Of a stretch of 64,000 bases of DNA, positions 55,619 to 64,000 are shown one piece after another. A program made the translations under genes and the position numbers. How positions within the stretch are numbered: the first letter of the stretch is position 1; each line of letters starts with the position of its first letter. Source of the DNA: an uncultured Flavobacteriaceae bacterium (GTDB lineage: Bacteria > Bacteroidota > Bacteroidia > Flavobacteriales > Flavobacteriaceae); NCBI GenBank assembly GCA_938017825.1, contig CALIJE010000021.1, forward strand, positions 1-64,000. Direction: 5' to 3'. The notes beneath the pieces are model-generated. The model saw only the letters and a list, made by a program, of their open reading frames with translations, did not search any database and was not told where the DNA came from.

Positions 55619-56551
55619 TTAATTCACTCCCATTAGTTCAACATCGAAAATCAAAGTTGCATTTGGCGGTATAACACCGCCTGCACCTGCTTCTCCGTAT
55701 GCCAGTTCTGAGGGAATGGCGAATCGAGCCTTGTCACCGACCTGTAATAATGCGATGCCCTCGTCCCATCCTGGAATCACCTGTCCAACGCCCAATTGAA
55801 AATCGATTGGTTCGTTTCTTTTGTACGAGGAGTCGAATACCTGCCCGTTCAACAAGGAACCTTCATAATGCACAGAAACGCCTCTGCCCTTTTCAGCTTT
55901 GACACCATCGCCTTTCTGAATAATTTTATATCTCAGCCCACTAGCCGTTTCTTCAAAACCGGCAGCAACCTTGTTCATGGCCGCAGTTTGTGCCGCCCTC
56001 GCTTCCTCAAGTCGTTTCGCCTTGTCGGCCTCAAGGTTTTCAAAAGCGGTCAAAGCATCCCACTTTTCAGCTTGCGTTCCTACTCGAACGATTTCTAAAC
56101 TATCGATGGTATCGCCCTGGGCAATCGAATCAACGATATCCTGACCAGAAGTAACCTTTCCAAAAACAGTGTGTTTGTTATCTAGCCAAGGGGTGGCAAG
56201 GTGCGTAATAAAGAATTGGCTACCGTTAGTTCCAGGTCCGGAGTTTGCCATAGATAGAATACCAGGGCCATCATGAGTGAGTTCAGGATGAAATTCATCA
56301 TCAAATTTATAGCCCGGATGCCCGGTTCCTGTACCCTGCGGACAACCACCTTGAATCATAAAATCAGGAATCACCCGGTGAAACTTTAGGCCATTGTAAT
56401 ACGGTTCACCATCTCCCTTCACATCATTTTTCTTATTTCCTTCAGCCAATGCCACAAAGTTACCCACTGTTGCCGGGGTTTGTTCGTAAGTAAGCCTGAC
56501 CAATATTTCGCCTTTCGATGTTTTGAATTTTGCGTAGATACCTTCTTGCAT
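55619..56551 (-). CDS. dual peptidyl-prolyl isomerase, cyclophilin-FKBP fusion
   Basis: This 310-residue protein joins two unrelated proline isomerases. A cyclophilin domain covers ~5-165 (KFHRVIPDFMIQGGCPQGTGTG and the SQFFITHLATPWLD block), then a short helical linker (~170-200) and an FKBP domain (~203-310, ending VIPPNATLIFDVELMGVN). Dual-family immunophilins of this order are known from Bacteroidota. No signal peptide is present, so it is probably a cytoplasmic folding helper. It is a single gene with its start 15 nt from the next - strand box (TACCTTTG at 56581-56574). Confidence 0.92.
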   Translation of the reverse strand: MQEGIYAKFKTSKGEILVRLTYEQTPATVGNFVALAEGNKKNDVKGDGEPYYNGLKFHRVIPDFMIQGGCPQGTGTGHPGYKFDDEFHPELTHDGPGILSMANSGPGTNGSQFFITHLATPWLDNKHTVFGKVTSGQDIVDSIAQGDTIDSLEIVRVGTQAEKWDALTAFENLEADKAKRLEEARAAQTAAMNKVAAGFEETASGLRYKIIQKGDGVKAEKGRGVSVHYEGSLLNGQVFDSSYKRNEPIDFQLGVGQVIPGWDEGIALLQVGDKARFAIPSELAYGEAGAGGVIPPNATLIFDVELMGVN

Positions 56552-56629
56552 AATGCTCTTTTTAAATGAGCGGCAAAGGTATGAAATTGTTGCTTCTTCT
56601 GTTTGAATTACTTGAGACGACCTTGATCG

Positions 56630-58003
56630 TTATTCTACACCATACTTATCAAAAAGAAACACCAAACTCGCCATGGCTGCTGCACCAAGTTCTAGTTCCC
56701 TTTTATTTACATGCTCGAAGGTATCATTTGCAGCATGGTGGTGGTCGAAATATCGTTGTGAATCTGGTCTAAGACCCGCCAACACGATACCTTCATCTTT
56801 AAGTGGTCCTATATCGGCTCCACTACCACCTTTGGTAAATGAATGTACCAAATAGGGTTCGAACAACTTTTTCCACCGAGCTACCTTTTCGAAATTGGCA
56901 TCGGAGGCATCGAAAGAAAAACCTCTGGGTGAAAATCCTCCAGCATCACTTTCTAGGGCAAATACATGTTTTTCATTGTTCGCTTTGGCCACCTTGGCAT
57001 ATTCTCTACCCCCCCGTAGTCCATTTTCCTCATTCATAAAAAGTACAACACGCAGGGTTCGTTTTGGTCTGTAGCCCGATTTTTGTAAAATTCTAAGTAC
57101 ATCCATACTCTGCACGCAACCAGCACCATCATCGTGAGAGCCGTCTCCGAGATCCCATGAATCTAAATGGCCCCCTACGATCATAATTTCGTCGGGATAT
57201 TCACTACCGGTAATTTCACCAATTACGTTGAATGACTTTACATCATCGAACTGCTTGCAGTTTTGCTTAAAATAGAACTGGGTATCGGGGTTCAATTTTA
57301 AGGTAGTGCTTAACAACTCGGCCCCATTGGTACTTATTGCCGCTGCAGGAATACGCTCGTTAACCGGTTCATCCCCATAGCGCATATTGCCCGTATGTGG
57401 ATAATCGTCCAATCGAAGGTTCATAGACCTAACAATAACGCCTACGGCACCATATTTGCCCGCTTCGGTGGCACCCACTGCGCGTTGATCTACGCAGCCA
57501 GAATACGCTTTAAAAGTGTTGATCAATTTTGCGTTCATGGGGCGATTGAAAAATACGATCTTGCCTGCTATTTTTTCCTTTCCCAAAGCCTCTAATTCTT
57601 CAATGCCCTGAACTTCCAAAACATTGGCTTTGAGTCCGCCCAGAGGGGTAGACACTGATCCACCCAAGGCACAGATGTCCATATTGGTAGTGACCCCAGG
57701 GCTTGTTTCCATATAGGCGAATTCGGGCACTCCCCTAACCCATTTGGGCACCATAACCGGCTGTAACCAAACCTTGTCCAAACCCAGGGCATCTAGCTGG
57801 GCTTTGGTGTAGTCAACGGCCATTTCGGCTTGTACCGATCCTGACAGGCGACCCCCGATTTGATTTGACAAATGGTTTAGCCATTCGTAAGCCATACCCT
57901 CGGTAAGGGCAGTATCGAAAATGGCTTTTAGCTGTTTATCATCTTCGTTTTGAGCCCTTGCCAGACCCGAAATAAGCAATAAAATAAATGCTAGTTTCTT
58001 CAT
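56630..58003 (-). CDS. exported M28-family zinc peptidase
   Basis: This 457-residue protein has a signal peptide (cleaved near ARA-QN), a PA-domain insert (~120-250) and an M28 aminopeptidase domain. Zinc ligands appear in GGHLDSWDLGDGSHDDGAG, the catalytic EE in MNEENG, and further ligands in ALESDAGG and the C-terminal HHHAAND. It probably degrades peptides in the periplasm. It starts 2 nt after the PPK2 stop, so the two form an operon without an obvious shared pathway. Confidence 0.92.
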   Translation of the reverse strand: MKKLAFILLLISGLARAQNEDDKQLKAIFDTALTEGMAYEWLNHLSNQIGGRLSGSVQAEMAVDYTKAQLDALGLDKVWLQPVMVPKWVRGVPEFAYMETSPGVTTNMDICALGGSVSTPLGGLKANVLEVQGIEELEALGKEKIAGKIVFFNRPMNAKLINTFKAYSGCVDQRAVGATEAGKYGAVGVIVRSMNLRLDDYPHTGNMRYGDEPVNERIPAAAISTNGAELLSTTLKLNPDTQFYFKQNCKQFDDVKSFNVIGEITGSEYPDEIMIVGGHLDSWDLGDGSHDDGAGCVQSMDVLRILQKSGYRPKRTLRVVLFMNEENGLRGGREYAKVAKANNEKHVFALESDAGGFSPRGFSFDASDANFEKVARWKKLFEPYLVHSFTKGGSGADIGPLKDEGIVLAGLRPDSQRYFDHHHAANDTFEHVNKRELELGAAAMASLVFLFDKYGVE

Positions 58004-58005
58004 TT

Positions 58006-58884
58006 TTATTCGTTTTCCAATTGTTGTTTGTAGCTATCCAAATTTGCCTTGACCTTATCTTCAAGCTCTGGTTCCTTGATATCGGTATACTTGGATAATT
58101 CCTCTAATAATATCGAAGCGAAAATAACGCGCGCAGCCTTTTTATTGTCTGCCGGAACTACATACCACGGGGCTGTCTCAGTTGAGGTTTCATTAATCGC
58201 CTCCTCATAACATTCTTGATATTTATCCCACAGTTTTCGTTCCTTTAGATCCCCAGGGGAAAACTTCCAATTCTTTTCGCGTAGCTCTAATCTGCGCAAA
58301 AGTCTTCGCCTTTGTTCATCTTTGGAGAGGTTCAAAAAGAATTTAAAGATCAAGGTACCATGTTGTGAAAGGTGTTGCTCGAAATTCCTGATTTGCTTAA
58401 AACGCATGTCCCAAAATTCTTGATCAATATCGTCTACCGTATGAACCCCTGGAATATGTTCTCCCAAAATATATTCGGGATGCACTCGGGTGACCAAAAC
58501 ATTTTCATAATGTGTTCTATTGAATACACCAAAAATTCCTTTGGCGGGAAGCACAATATAATGCCTCCAAAGATAGTCGTGCTTTAATTCCAATTCGGTA
58601 GGAACCTTAAAGCTATGCACTTGAACCCCGCTTGCATTAAAATCTTTAAAAACCTCGCGTATTAAGCTGTCTTTCCCTGAAGTATCCATTCCTTGAATAC
58701 AAATAAGCACGCTGTATTTGCCATGGGCATAGAGTGTATTCTGGAATTCTCCTAAGGTTCTCCTAATTTTTTGAAGCTGTTTTTTCAATTCTTTATCCGA
58801 TAGCCCAAAATTCTCAAATGTAGGGCAATCAACTAAATTTAGGCCTTTGTTTGCTCTATAGGAGCTGCTTTTCAAATTATCCAT
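58006..58884 (-). CDS. ppk2: polyphosphate kinase 2 family protein
   Basis: This 292-residue cytoplasmic enzyme uses polyphosphate to phosphorylate nucleotides (ADP/GDP or AMP depending on class). Walker A is GMDTSGKDS (65-73). The lid segment FNRTHYENVLVTRVHPE (~120-136) and the long C-terminal helical part are typical of PPK2. The class, and hence AMP or ADP preference, cannot be settled by eye. It heads an operon with the M28 peptidase. Confidence 0.92.
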   Translation of the reverse strand: MDNLKSSSYRANKGLNLVDCPTFENFGLSDKELKKQLQKIRRTLGEFQNTLYAHGKYSVLICIQGMDTSGKDSLIREVFKDFNASGVQVHSFKVPTELELKHDYLWRHYIVLPAKGIFGVFNRTHYENVLVTRVHPEYILGEHIPGVHTVDDIDQEFWDMRFKQIRNFEQHLSQHGTLIFKFFLNLSKDEQRRRLLRRLELREKNWKFSPGDLKERKLWDKYQECYEEAINETSTETAPWYVVPADNKKAARVIFASILLEELSKYTDIKEPELEDKVKANLDSYKQQLENE

Positions 58885-59072
58885 AAGGGAAATATAGAAT
58901 TTTTTACTCGTTGAACTGCACTAATTGTTAAAAAATTAAGCTATTTAACCTTAGAAAAAAGCCATTGAACCAATATGTGTTATTTTGGATGTAACCCATC
59001 GAAAAAAGTCTTTCCGAAACCCTTTCCTGACCTACCTTTACAGTGTAAAATGCCCAAATTTTACTATATAAT

Positions 59073-59777
59073 ATGCTTGTCATGAAGACCTTACGAATTA
59101 TTGGCTATGCCATGGTTTTATTTTTCTTCTCTGCTTTTAAGTCGACCTCGGCTTGCGAGTACGCAGGCTCTAACATTAATTTTGTTAAGACTCAGACAGA
59201 AAAGGCTCTTGCCAAAGACGACCTAAATCTTGTGCGCTACTATGCATTTAAAGCACTCAATGCCATCGAGAAGTCAAAAAAGCAGATGGGCGACTGTAAA
59301 TGTGAATATGCATCGATCAGTGTAGAAGAAAGCGCCTACCTTATAAAGAGAGCTACTAAACTCAGTAATATACAAGATGCTAAAGAACTTTTAAAGCGTG
59401 CTTTGGAAAACGCACAAAGCAGTATTGAGGCCCTTAAAATTCATGATAAAGAACACACCCGAAATAAAACAGGGAAATTACTGGCCATTAACACTGGTTC
59501 AAAAGACGACGGTAATTCTGTATCTAAAGTTGATTTGCCATTAGACTACAAGAAACGCATCGACACCGCTCTTGAGAGGTATCAAATAGCCTTGGATAAA
59601 GTGGTACAAACCGTGAATTGTAAAGAGGCAACCGAATTTGCTGAAAAAATCTATAATTCTTGTGAGCAGGAACTTCTAAAAGAAGGGCTCTCGGAGTCAA
59701 AGAAGTATTATAACCTTAGGACTCAGGAAATAACTGCAAAAGCTTTGGAATCAATTAAAACCGGATGTGAACGGTGA
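59073..59777 (+). CDS. exported helical protein of unknown function
   Basis: This 234-residue protein has a signal peptide (MKTLRIIGYAMVLFFFSAFK from the second ATG at 59082, cleaved near TSA-CEY). The mature part is almost entirely helical with scattered cysteines (CEY, CKCEY, NCKEA, NSCEQ). Two approximate internal repeats each begin with a Cys-x-x-A pattern (~residue 28 and ~75). I do not recognise the family. It ends 2 nt from the convergent NtrC-type gene. Confidence 0.65.
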   Translation: MLVMKTLRIIGYAMVLFFFSAFKSTSACEYAGSNINFVKTQTEKALAKDDLNLVRYYAFKALNAIEKSKKQMGDCKCEYASISVEESAYLIKRATKLSNIQDAKELLKRALENAQSSIEALKIHDKEHTRNKTGKLLAINTGSKDDGNSVSKVDLPLDYKKRIDTALERYQIALDKVVQTVNCKEATEFAEKIYNSCEQELLKEGLSESKKYYNLRTQEITAKALESIKTGCER

Positions 59778-59779
59778 GA

Positions 59780-60943
59780 TTACTTACTTGCGAACGATTT
59801 CACATCACTATCAGTCACTTCTTGACCTCCTAGAATTATTAATCGTTCTACCACATTTCTCAATTCTCGAATATTACCGGTCCAATCATACCCTTGTAAT
59901 AGTTTTACGGCACCAGACGAAAATACCTTTGGGGCTATACCCTGCTCAGAAGCAATTTTCTTGGCGAAGTGAGCTATCAATAGCGGAATATCATCACGTC
60001 TATCGTTCAAGGCAGGTACTTTGATCAAAATTACAGCAAGTCTATGGTAAAGGTCTTCTCGAAATTTACCATCCGCAATTTCCTTTTTCAAGTCTTTGTT
60101 GGTAGCAGCGACGACTCGAACATCTACTTTGATATCTTTGTCGGTACCGACCCGTGAAATCTTGCTTTCTTGCAACGCCCGCAAAACCTTTGCTTGCGCC
60201 GACAAACTCATATCACCTATTTCATCTAAGAAAATCGTACCCTTGTTGGCCGCTTCGAACTTACCAGCACGGTCTTTTACAGCGGAGGTAAAAGCTCCTT
60301 TAACATGACCGAACAACTCGCTTTCTATCAATTCGGAGGGAATAGCAGCACAATTTACCTCAATAAACGGTGCGCTGCTTCGTGGGCTTTTTTCATGAAC
60401 CCAATGTGCTACCAATTCTTTTCCGGTACCATTAGAACCAGTAATCAAAACCCTGGCATCTGTCGGGGCCACTTTTTCAATAATCTCTTTGATTGAAGCT
60501 ATTTCTTTACTCTCCCCGATCATTTGATAATTCTTGCTGACCTTTTTCTTTAAGATCTTGTTCTCGACCACGAGTTCTTTACGATCCAATGCATTGCGAA
60601 CCGTTGTCAATAATCGATTTAAATCGGGCGGTTTGGAAATATAATCAAAAGCCCCTGCACGCATGGTGTTCACTGCAGTATCGAGGTCTCCATGACCGGA
60701 TATCATGATAAATGGAATCTCAGGTTTAATTTTTCTTGCTGCTTCTAAAACCTCAACACCATCCATTTTGGGCATTTTGATATCGCACAAGACAAGATCA
60801 TAGTCGTTGTTTTTTATGGTCTCGATGCCTTTAAGACCATCTTCGGCCTCCTCTACACTGTACGCCTCGTTCTCCTCGGTAAGTATTTTAACCAATACCC
60901 TTCGAATGGCGGCTTCATCCTCTATTACCAATATTTTTGACAT
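59780..60943 (-). CDS. sigma-54-type response regulator without DNA-binding domain
   Basis: This 387-residue protein has a receiver domain (phosphorylated Asp D54, with D9 and K104 around it) and an AAA+ sigma-54 activator domain. Walker A GSNGTGKE lies at 169-176, the sigma-54 contact loop GAFTSA at 216-221, Walker B TIFLDE near 236-241, an arginine finger in REDLYHRL and sensor II GNIRELRNVVE at 356-366. The protein ends soon after, at SDVKSFASK, with no Fis-type helix-turn-helix. It would activate sigma-54 without fixed promoter binding, or pair with another DNA-binding partner. It is the last of a co-directional block; no histidine kinase is seen. Confidence 0.92.
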   Translation of the reverse strand: MSKILVIEDEAAIRRVLVKILTEENEAYSVEEAEDGLKGIETIKNNDYDLVLCDIKMPKMDGVEVLEAARKIKPEIPFIMISGHGDLDTAVNTMRAGAFDYISKPPDLNRLLTTVRNALDRKELVVENKILKKKVSKNYQMIGESKEIASIKEIIEKVAPTDARVLITGSNGTGKELVAHWVHEKSPRSSAPFIEVNCAAIPSELIESELFGHVKGAFTSAVKDRAGKFEAANKGTIFLDEIGDMSLSAQAKVLRALQESKISRVGTDKDIKVDVRVVAATNKDLKKEIADGKFREDLYHRLAVILIKVPALNDRRDDIPLLIAHFAKKIASEQGIAPKVFSSGAVKLLQGYDWTGNIRELRNVVERLIILGGQEVTDSDVKSFASK

Positions 60944-60983
60944 ATGCTTCTATTTTATTCATTTCTGTCTTCACGAAAATCGA

Positions 60984-61832
60984 TTAAAAAATCCCAATTT
61001 TAAATCCTGTTCTAAGATAAAAATTTCCCTCATCATTCAAGGTAAATGCCCTGTTTCTATCTCCGTCTCGGATAAGTCCTTCTTGCAAAATGGAATAACC
61101 TGCCAAGGCATAGACACTTATTTCCTTGGTGAATTTATATTGATAGCCTAAGGCTCCCACAAAGGCAGACAATGAAATTGATGCACCCGATCTATTGTCA
61201 GGTAATGCAATTTCTTTTTGAATGTTTACGTAATACCCATCCAAAAACAATGCCGTTTGTATGACATGCTTGTCGTTTATATAAAATTTTAGGTCTGAAC
61301 GCGGAATACCCAAGGTATAGGACCAATTCGGTTTGAACCGCTTATAGTAGTTTATCAACGGTAAAGGAAAAGGAAGACCAGTTGCGCTATTATAACTTAA
61401 GCCAAGAATTAGGCGATACGGTTTCTCGAGTTCTTTCTCTTCTTTCCAAAACACCATTGAAGCGTTGAGTCGCAAATCATTATTATCTAAACCTTGTTCA
61501 ATATTCGAGGAGATGCGGGGTGTCAAAACAGCTACGATACGCCAATCTGGATTCATCTTAAAGGTATAGCCGAGATTTAAATCAATGATATGCAAGCGTT
61601 CAAAATTATCACTTGAAAATGGAAGATCCCGTTCAATTTCAAATTCATACCTGTTATACTCCATCCCGGCAATGAAATAGTCATTATTTGCCAATTTCAT
61701 AGGAACGTTCAGAAGAGCACGATAGCGGTTTGTGCGAATGCCAAAATCGTTTTCCGGGATAACCGTGTACTCCAAACGTACCAAATCTGGTGTCTGTGCA
61801 TATGACATGTTCAGGTATCCTACCGCTAGCAA
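60984..61832 (-). CDS. outer-membrane beta-barrel protein, non-standard start
   Basis: This barrel protein (282 residues from the TTG at 61832) resembles DUF6268-type Bacteroidota outer-membrane proteins, with alternating strands and a terminal GFKIGIF. The reading frame stays open upstream to a stop at 61893-61895 and encodes a good signal peptide (KRIAIARITSVSVFLFLLLAVG...), but no ATG, GTG or TTG lies there. The TTG alone would leave a signal that is too short. The real start may be an ATT (61862-61860) or ATA, or translation may be coupled to the end of mscS, whose stop lies at 61874. Confidence 0.72.
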   Translation of the reverse strand: MLAVGYLNMSYAQTPDLVRLEYTVIPENDFGIRTNRYRALLNVPMKLANNDYFIAGMEYNRYEFEIERDLPFSSDNFERLHIIDLNLGYTFKMNPDWRIVAVLTPRISSNIEQGLDNNDLRLNASMVFWKEEKELEKPYRLILGLSYNSATGLPFPLPLINYYKRFKPNWSYTLGIPRSDLKFYINDKHVIQTALFLDGYYVNIQKEIALPDNRSGASISLSAFVGALGYQYKFTKEISVYALAGYSILQEGLIRDGDRNRAFTLNDEGNFYLRTGFKIGIF

Positions 61833-61873
61833 TAGAAAAAGGAATACAGAAACGGAAGTAATGCGAGCGATAG

Positions 61874-62731
61874 CTATTCGTTTTTCGGATTTTTAATAAG
61901 ATGAAGCTCTCTCTGTGGAAACGGAATTGAAATACCGTTATTGCGAAAAGAGGCCTCAATCGTGTAGCGAATATCGCTTTTAATGCGAGGATCGCCATAA
62001 CTATCTGTAATATAGAAGTGCAACGAAAACAATAATGCGGAATCACCGAAATCGTCAAACGTCACAAATGGTTTAGGTTTTTTTAGAATTTTCTGTTGTG
62101 TATCCGCTGCCTCTACCAAAAGCTGAGTCACCTTTTCAACATCGCTTCCGTAGGCCACCCCTACCTTTACAAATTCGCGTGTGGTATTGTGGTTTTGGGT
62201 GTAATTGTAAATACTGTTGGTCAGAAACATATGGTTCGGCACAACAATGACCTTGTCATCTCTGGTCAAAGCCCTTGTTGTACGCAACCGTATTTCGAAG
62301 ACACGCCCCACCTTATTGTCAACTTCGATAATGTCTCCTACATGAAGTGATTGATCTAGAATAATCAATACTCCGGAAATTATATCCTGAAAAAGATGCT
62401 GTAGGGCAAATCCAAGACCCACAAAGAGCGCGGCTGAAGCCGTTAAGAGTACGGTAAGATTTACACCTGAAGCGCTAAGCACCATCACCACAATGATGAT
62501 ATATAAGAGATATTTTAAAAATGAAAAAATGCTCACGAACTTGTTCTTGTCCTCTTCGGGCAGTTTGGCGGTGAGCACTCGGTTGATGATCTTTAGCAAT
62601 AGGTTGGCCAAAAACAAAATTCCGATCAGAATTAGAAAAGTACCAATGGTAATGTGAATGGTCTCGGTATCAAGCACTTTATACGAAAGAAACTCTTTGA
62701 CAGACGAAATGAAATCCTCGAAATTTTCCAT
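61874..62731 (-). CDS. mscS: small-conductance mechanosensitive channel
   Basis: This 285-residue membrane protein of the MscS family opens under membrane tension to release solutes in hypo-osmotic shock. Three helices (~20-125) include the pore-lining AALFVGLGFALQHLFQDIISGVLIILDQSLHVGDIIEV block, followed by the beta and C-terminal domains. It starts 10 nt after the ABC-2 permease gene and its end lies within the frame of the outer-membrane gene, suggesting one transcript. Confidence 0.95.
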   Translation of the reverse strand: MENFEDFISSVKEFLSYKVLDTETIHITIGTFLILIGILFLANLLLKIINRVLTAKLPEEDKNKFVSIFSFLKYLLYIIIVVMVLSASGVNLTVLLTASAALFVGLGFALQHLFQDIISGVLIILDQSLHVGDIIEVDNKVGRVFEIRLRTTRALTRDDKVIVVPNHMFLTNSIYNYTQNHNTTREFVKVGVAYGSDVEKVTQLLVEAADTQQKILKKPKPFVTFDDFGDSALLFSLHFYITDSYGDPRIKSDIRYTIEASFRNNGISIPFPQRELHLIKNPKNE

Positions 62732-62741
62732 TTTTAGCGAT

Positions 62742-64000
62742 TCAATATTTCAACCATTTATATAGATCTTTATAGCTTGGCTTTTTACCATACATTAGAA
62801 TACCTACGCGGTAAATTTTTGCCGCCAACCATACGATTCCAATAAAAGTACCTATAAGCAAAGTAATCGAAGTAAGCACTTCCCAAAGAGGCACCCCACC
62901 TTCACCTATTCCTTCGGGCAATCTCATCATCATCACTATAGGCGAAGTTAATGGAAAAAGGGAGAAGCCAACGGCAATTGGCCCATGGGGATTACTAAAA
63001 ACAGAAAAGAAACCAACATAGATAGCCAACATTAGGGGGAGTATGATGGGAAAAATAAACTGTTGCGTGTCGGTCTCATTGTCCACGGCCGCACCTATCG
63101 CAGCATAAATTGAGCTATAAATCAGATAGCCTAAGACAAAATAAATCAAGAAAAAGGTGGCAAGCATCATAAAGGGAATCTTGAGCACTTCATTGGTGTA
63201 AAGGTTTACCGTTTTGCTTACAGATGGAATCGACGGCGCCATTTCACCTGCAGCGCCCTTTAACATATCTTGACCAGCGGTGAGGGTTCCCATGTCCAAA
63301 TCAAGAAAAGACAGCACAACCACAAACAAAAGGCCAGCGGAGACTATCCAAATGGCGAACTGGGTAACCCCGGCCATGGCCGTACCAATAATTTTTCCCA
63401 ACATCAGCTGAAAGGGTTTCACCGAGGAAATGATCACCTCAATAATTCTGCTGGTCTTTTCCTCGATGACACTGCGCATTACAAAACCACCGTAAATAAT
63501 GATAAACATCATAATAAGATACCCAAAAGCACCACCAATACCTGCTTTTATTTCATTTATTCCCTTTATATTCTGCTGTCCGCTATACGTAGCCGTGTTG
63601 ATCTCAAATTTACTTTTTACTCGCGCAAAATCTTGAGAGGAAACGCCCAGGTCATGTAACTTTTTTTCACGTAGACGATCTTGAAAAACAGATTCTAACC
63701 TATCTAACAAAATAGAACTCGGTGCATCTTTGGAGTAGAAATAGGCATTTTTTGCCACGGCTTCCAAGGAGTCCGAATCAGGAATGTGCAATAGTCCAGA
63801 ATAGCCCATACGCTCAACGGAATCTTTAGATTGCTGTAAGTCTAGATTGAAAAATCGAAAATAGGCAACATCATCAGTAGTGGTAAAATCTGCCGTAAAA
63901 AAATTACTTTCGTTCAAGACTGCAACGGCCTTTTTTTCACTGTCGTTCAAGCTGGTCAGATAGGCAATCAATACGACCATTCCCACCATTAATATCGGAC
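62742..64000 (-). CDS. ABC-2 type transporter permease, cut at window end
   Basis: This is the C-terminal part of an ABC-2 permease (NatB/YhaP-like). It has a first helix at the window edge (MVGMVVLIAYL), a large extracytoplasmic domain (~20-150 of the visible part), then five or six helices with MFIIIYGGFVMRSVIEEKTSRIIEVIISSVKPFQLMLGKI. The frame is open to the last base, so the start lies beyond 64000. The visible ATG at 63989 would cut the usual N-terminus. Relatives export sodium or drugs with a separate ATPase, probably encoded outside the window. The mscS gene follows 10 nt later. Confidence 0.87.
   Translation of the reverse strand, partial: PILMVGMVVLIAYLTSLNDSEKKAVAVLNESNFFTADFTTTDDVAYFRFFNLDLQQSKDSVERMGYSGLLHIPDSDSLEAVAKNAYFYSKDAPSSILLDRLESVFQDRLREKKLHDLGVSSQDFARVKSKFEINTATYSGQQNIKGINEIKAGIGGAFGYLIMMFIIIYGGFVMRSVIEEKTSRIIEVIISSVKPFQLMLGKIIGTAMAGVTQFAIWIVSAGLLFVVVLSFLDLDMGTLTAGQDMLKGAAGEMAPSIPSVSKTVNLYTNEVLKIPFMMLATFFLIYFVLGYLIYSSIYAAIGAAVDNETDTQQFIFPIILPLMLAIYVGFFSVFSNPHGPIAVGFSLFPLTSPIVMMMRLPEGIGEGGVPLWEVLTSITLLIGTFIGIVWLAAKIYRVGILMYGKKPSYKDLYKWLKY

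Noticed and set aside
1-64000. Search for tRNA, rRNA, insertion sequences, phage genes, CRISPR arrays and defence systems
   Set aside because: None seen: no transposase, integrase, cas, restriction or toxin-antitoxin pair was recognised, and gaps hold no tRNA cloverleaf that I could find by eye.

Overview
The window looks like chromosomal DNA of a marine-type Flavobacteriaceae member (Bacteroidota), of the general Maribacter/Zobellia/Arenibacter kind. The genus is a guess from overall protein flavour. The family call rests on three proteins with gliding-motility / type IX secretion type B C-terminal sorting domains, a PUR/DUF3276 protein, the nusB-DUF1573-yajC cluster, -7 promoter boxes of the TAnnTTTG type, few Shine-Dalgarno sites and moderate-to-low G+C. 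I saw no rRNA, tRNA, insertion sequence, prophage or CRISPR array. Most of the window is housekeeping and conserved accessory genes.

Layout: 0-5.3 kb holds an M23 peptidase, a lipoprotein MsrA, an ECF sigma / anti-sigma / secreted-effector operon and an aldose epimerase. 5.3-11.3 kb holds a DUF2911 protein, MeaB, and two converging sets of envelope-sugar genes (GT2 plus flippase-like protein against GT39 plus PAP2 phosphatase plus a small acidic protein). 11.4-15.7 kb holds a MATE transporter, an unrecognised protein with kinase-like motifs, and an ABC exporter pair. 15.8-23.3 kb is a run of three large T9SS type B surface proteins. 23.4-30.3 kb holds uvrB, an M20 peptidase with an altered metal-ligand motif, Hsp20, a FkbM methyltransferase, a short and possibly truncated lipoprotein, and small conserved genes.

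30.7-46.3 kb is mainly metabolic: sucC, lysA, guaB, HMG-CoA lyase, pyrD and pepT. It also holds a porin / FMN-binding / four-helix membrane protein trio and nusB-DUF1573-yajC. 46.4-54.9 kb has an ABC exporter, the PUR protein, an M14 peptidase, an acyltransferase, a bile-acid-type symporter, a redox protein, a YfiT/DinB protein and a cold-shock protein. The apparently empty 0.75 kb after the cold-shock gene contains two tandem one-helix microproteins that align without gaps. 55.6-64 kb holds a cyclophilin-FKBP fusion, an M28 peptidase with PPK2, a secreted unknown, and a co-directional block of ABC-2 permease (cut by the window end), MscS, outer-membrane beta-barrel protein and an NtrC-type regulator lacking a DNA-binding domain.

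Items most worth a second look: the tandem microproteins (55243-55514), the kinase-like unknown (12793-13872), the porin/flavoprotein/membrane trio (36344-38630), the outer-membrane gene without a usable standard start codon (60984-61832 and upstream), and the His-to-Gln change in the M20 peptidase (residue 109).
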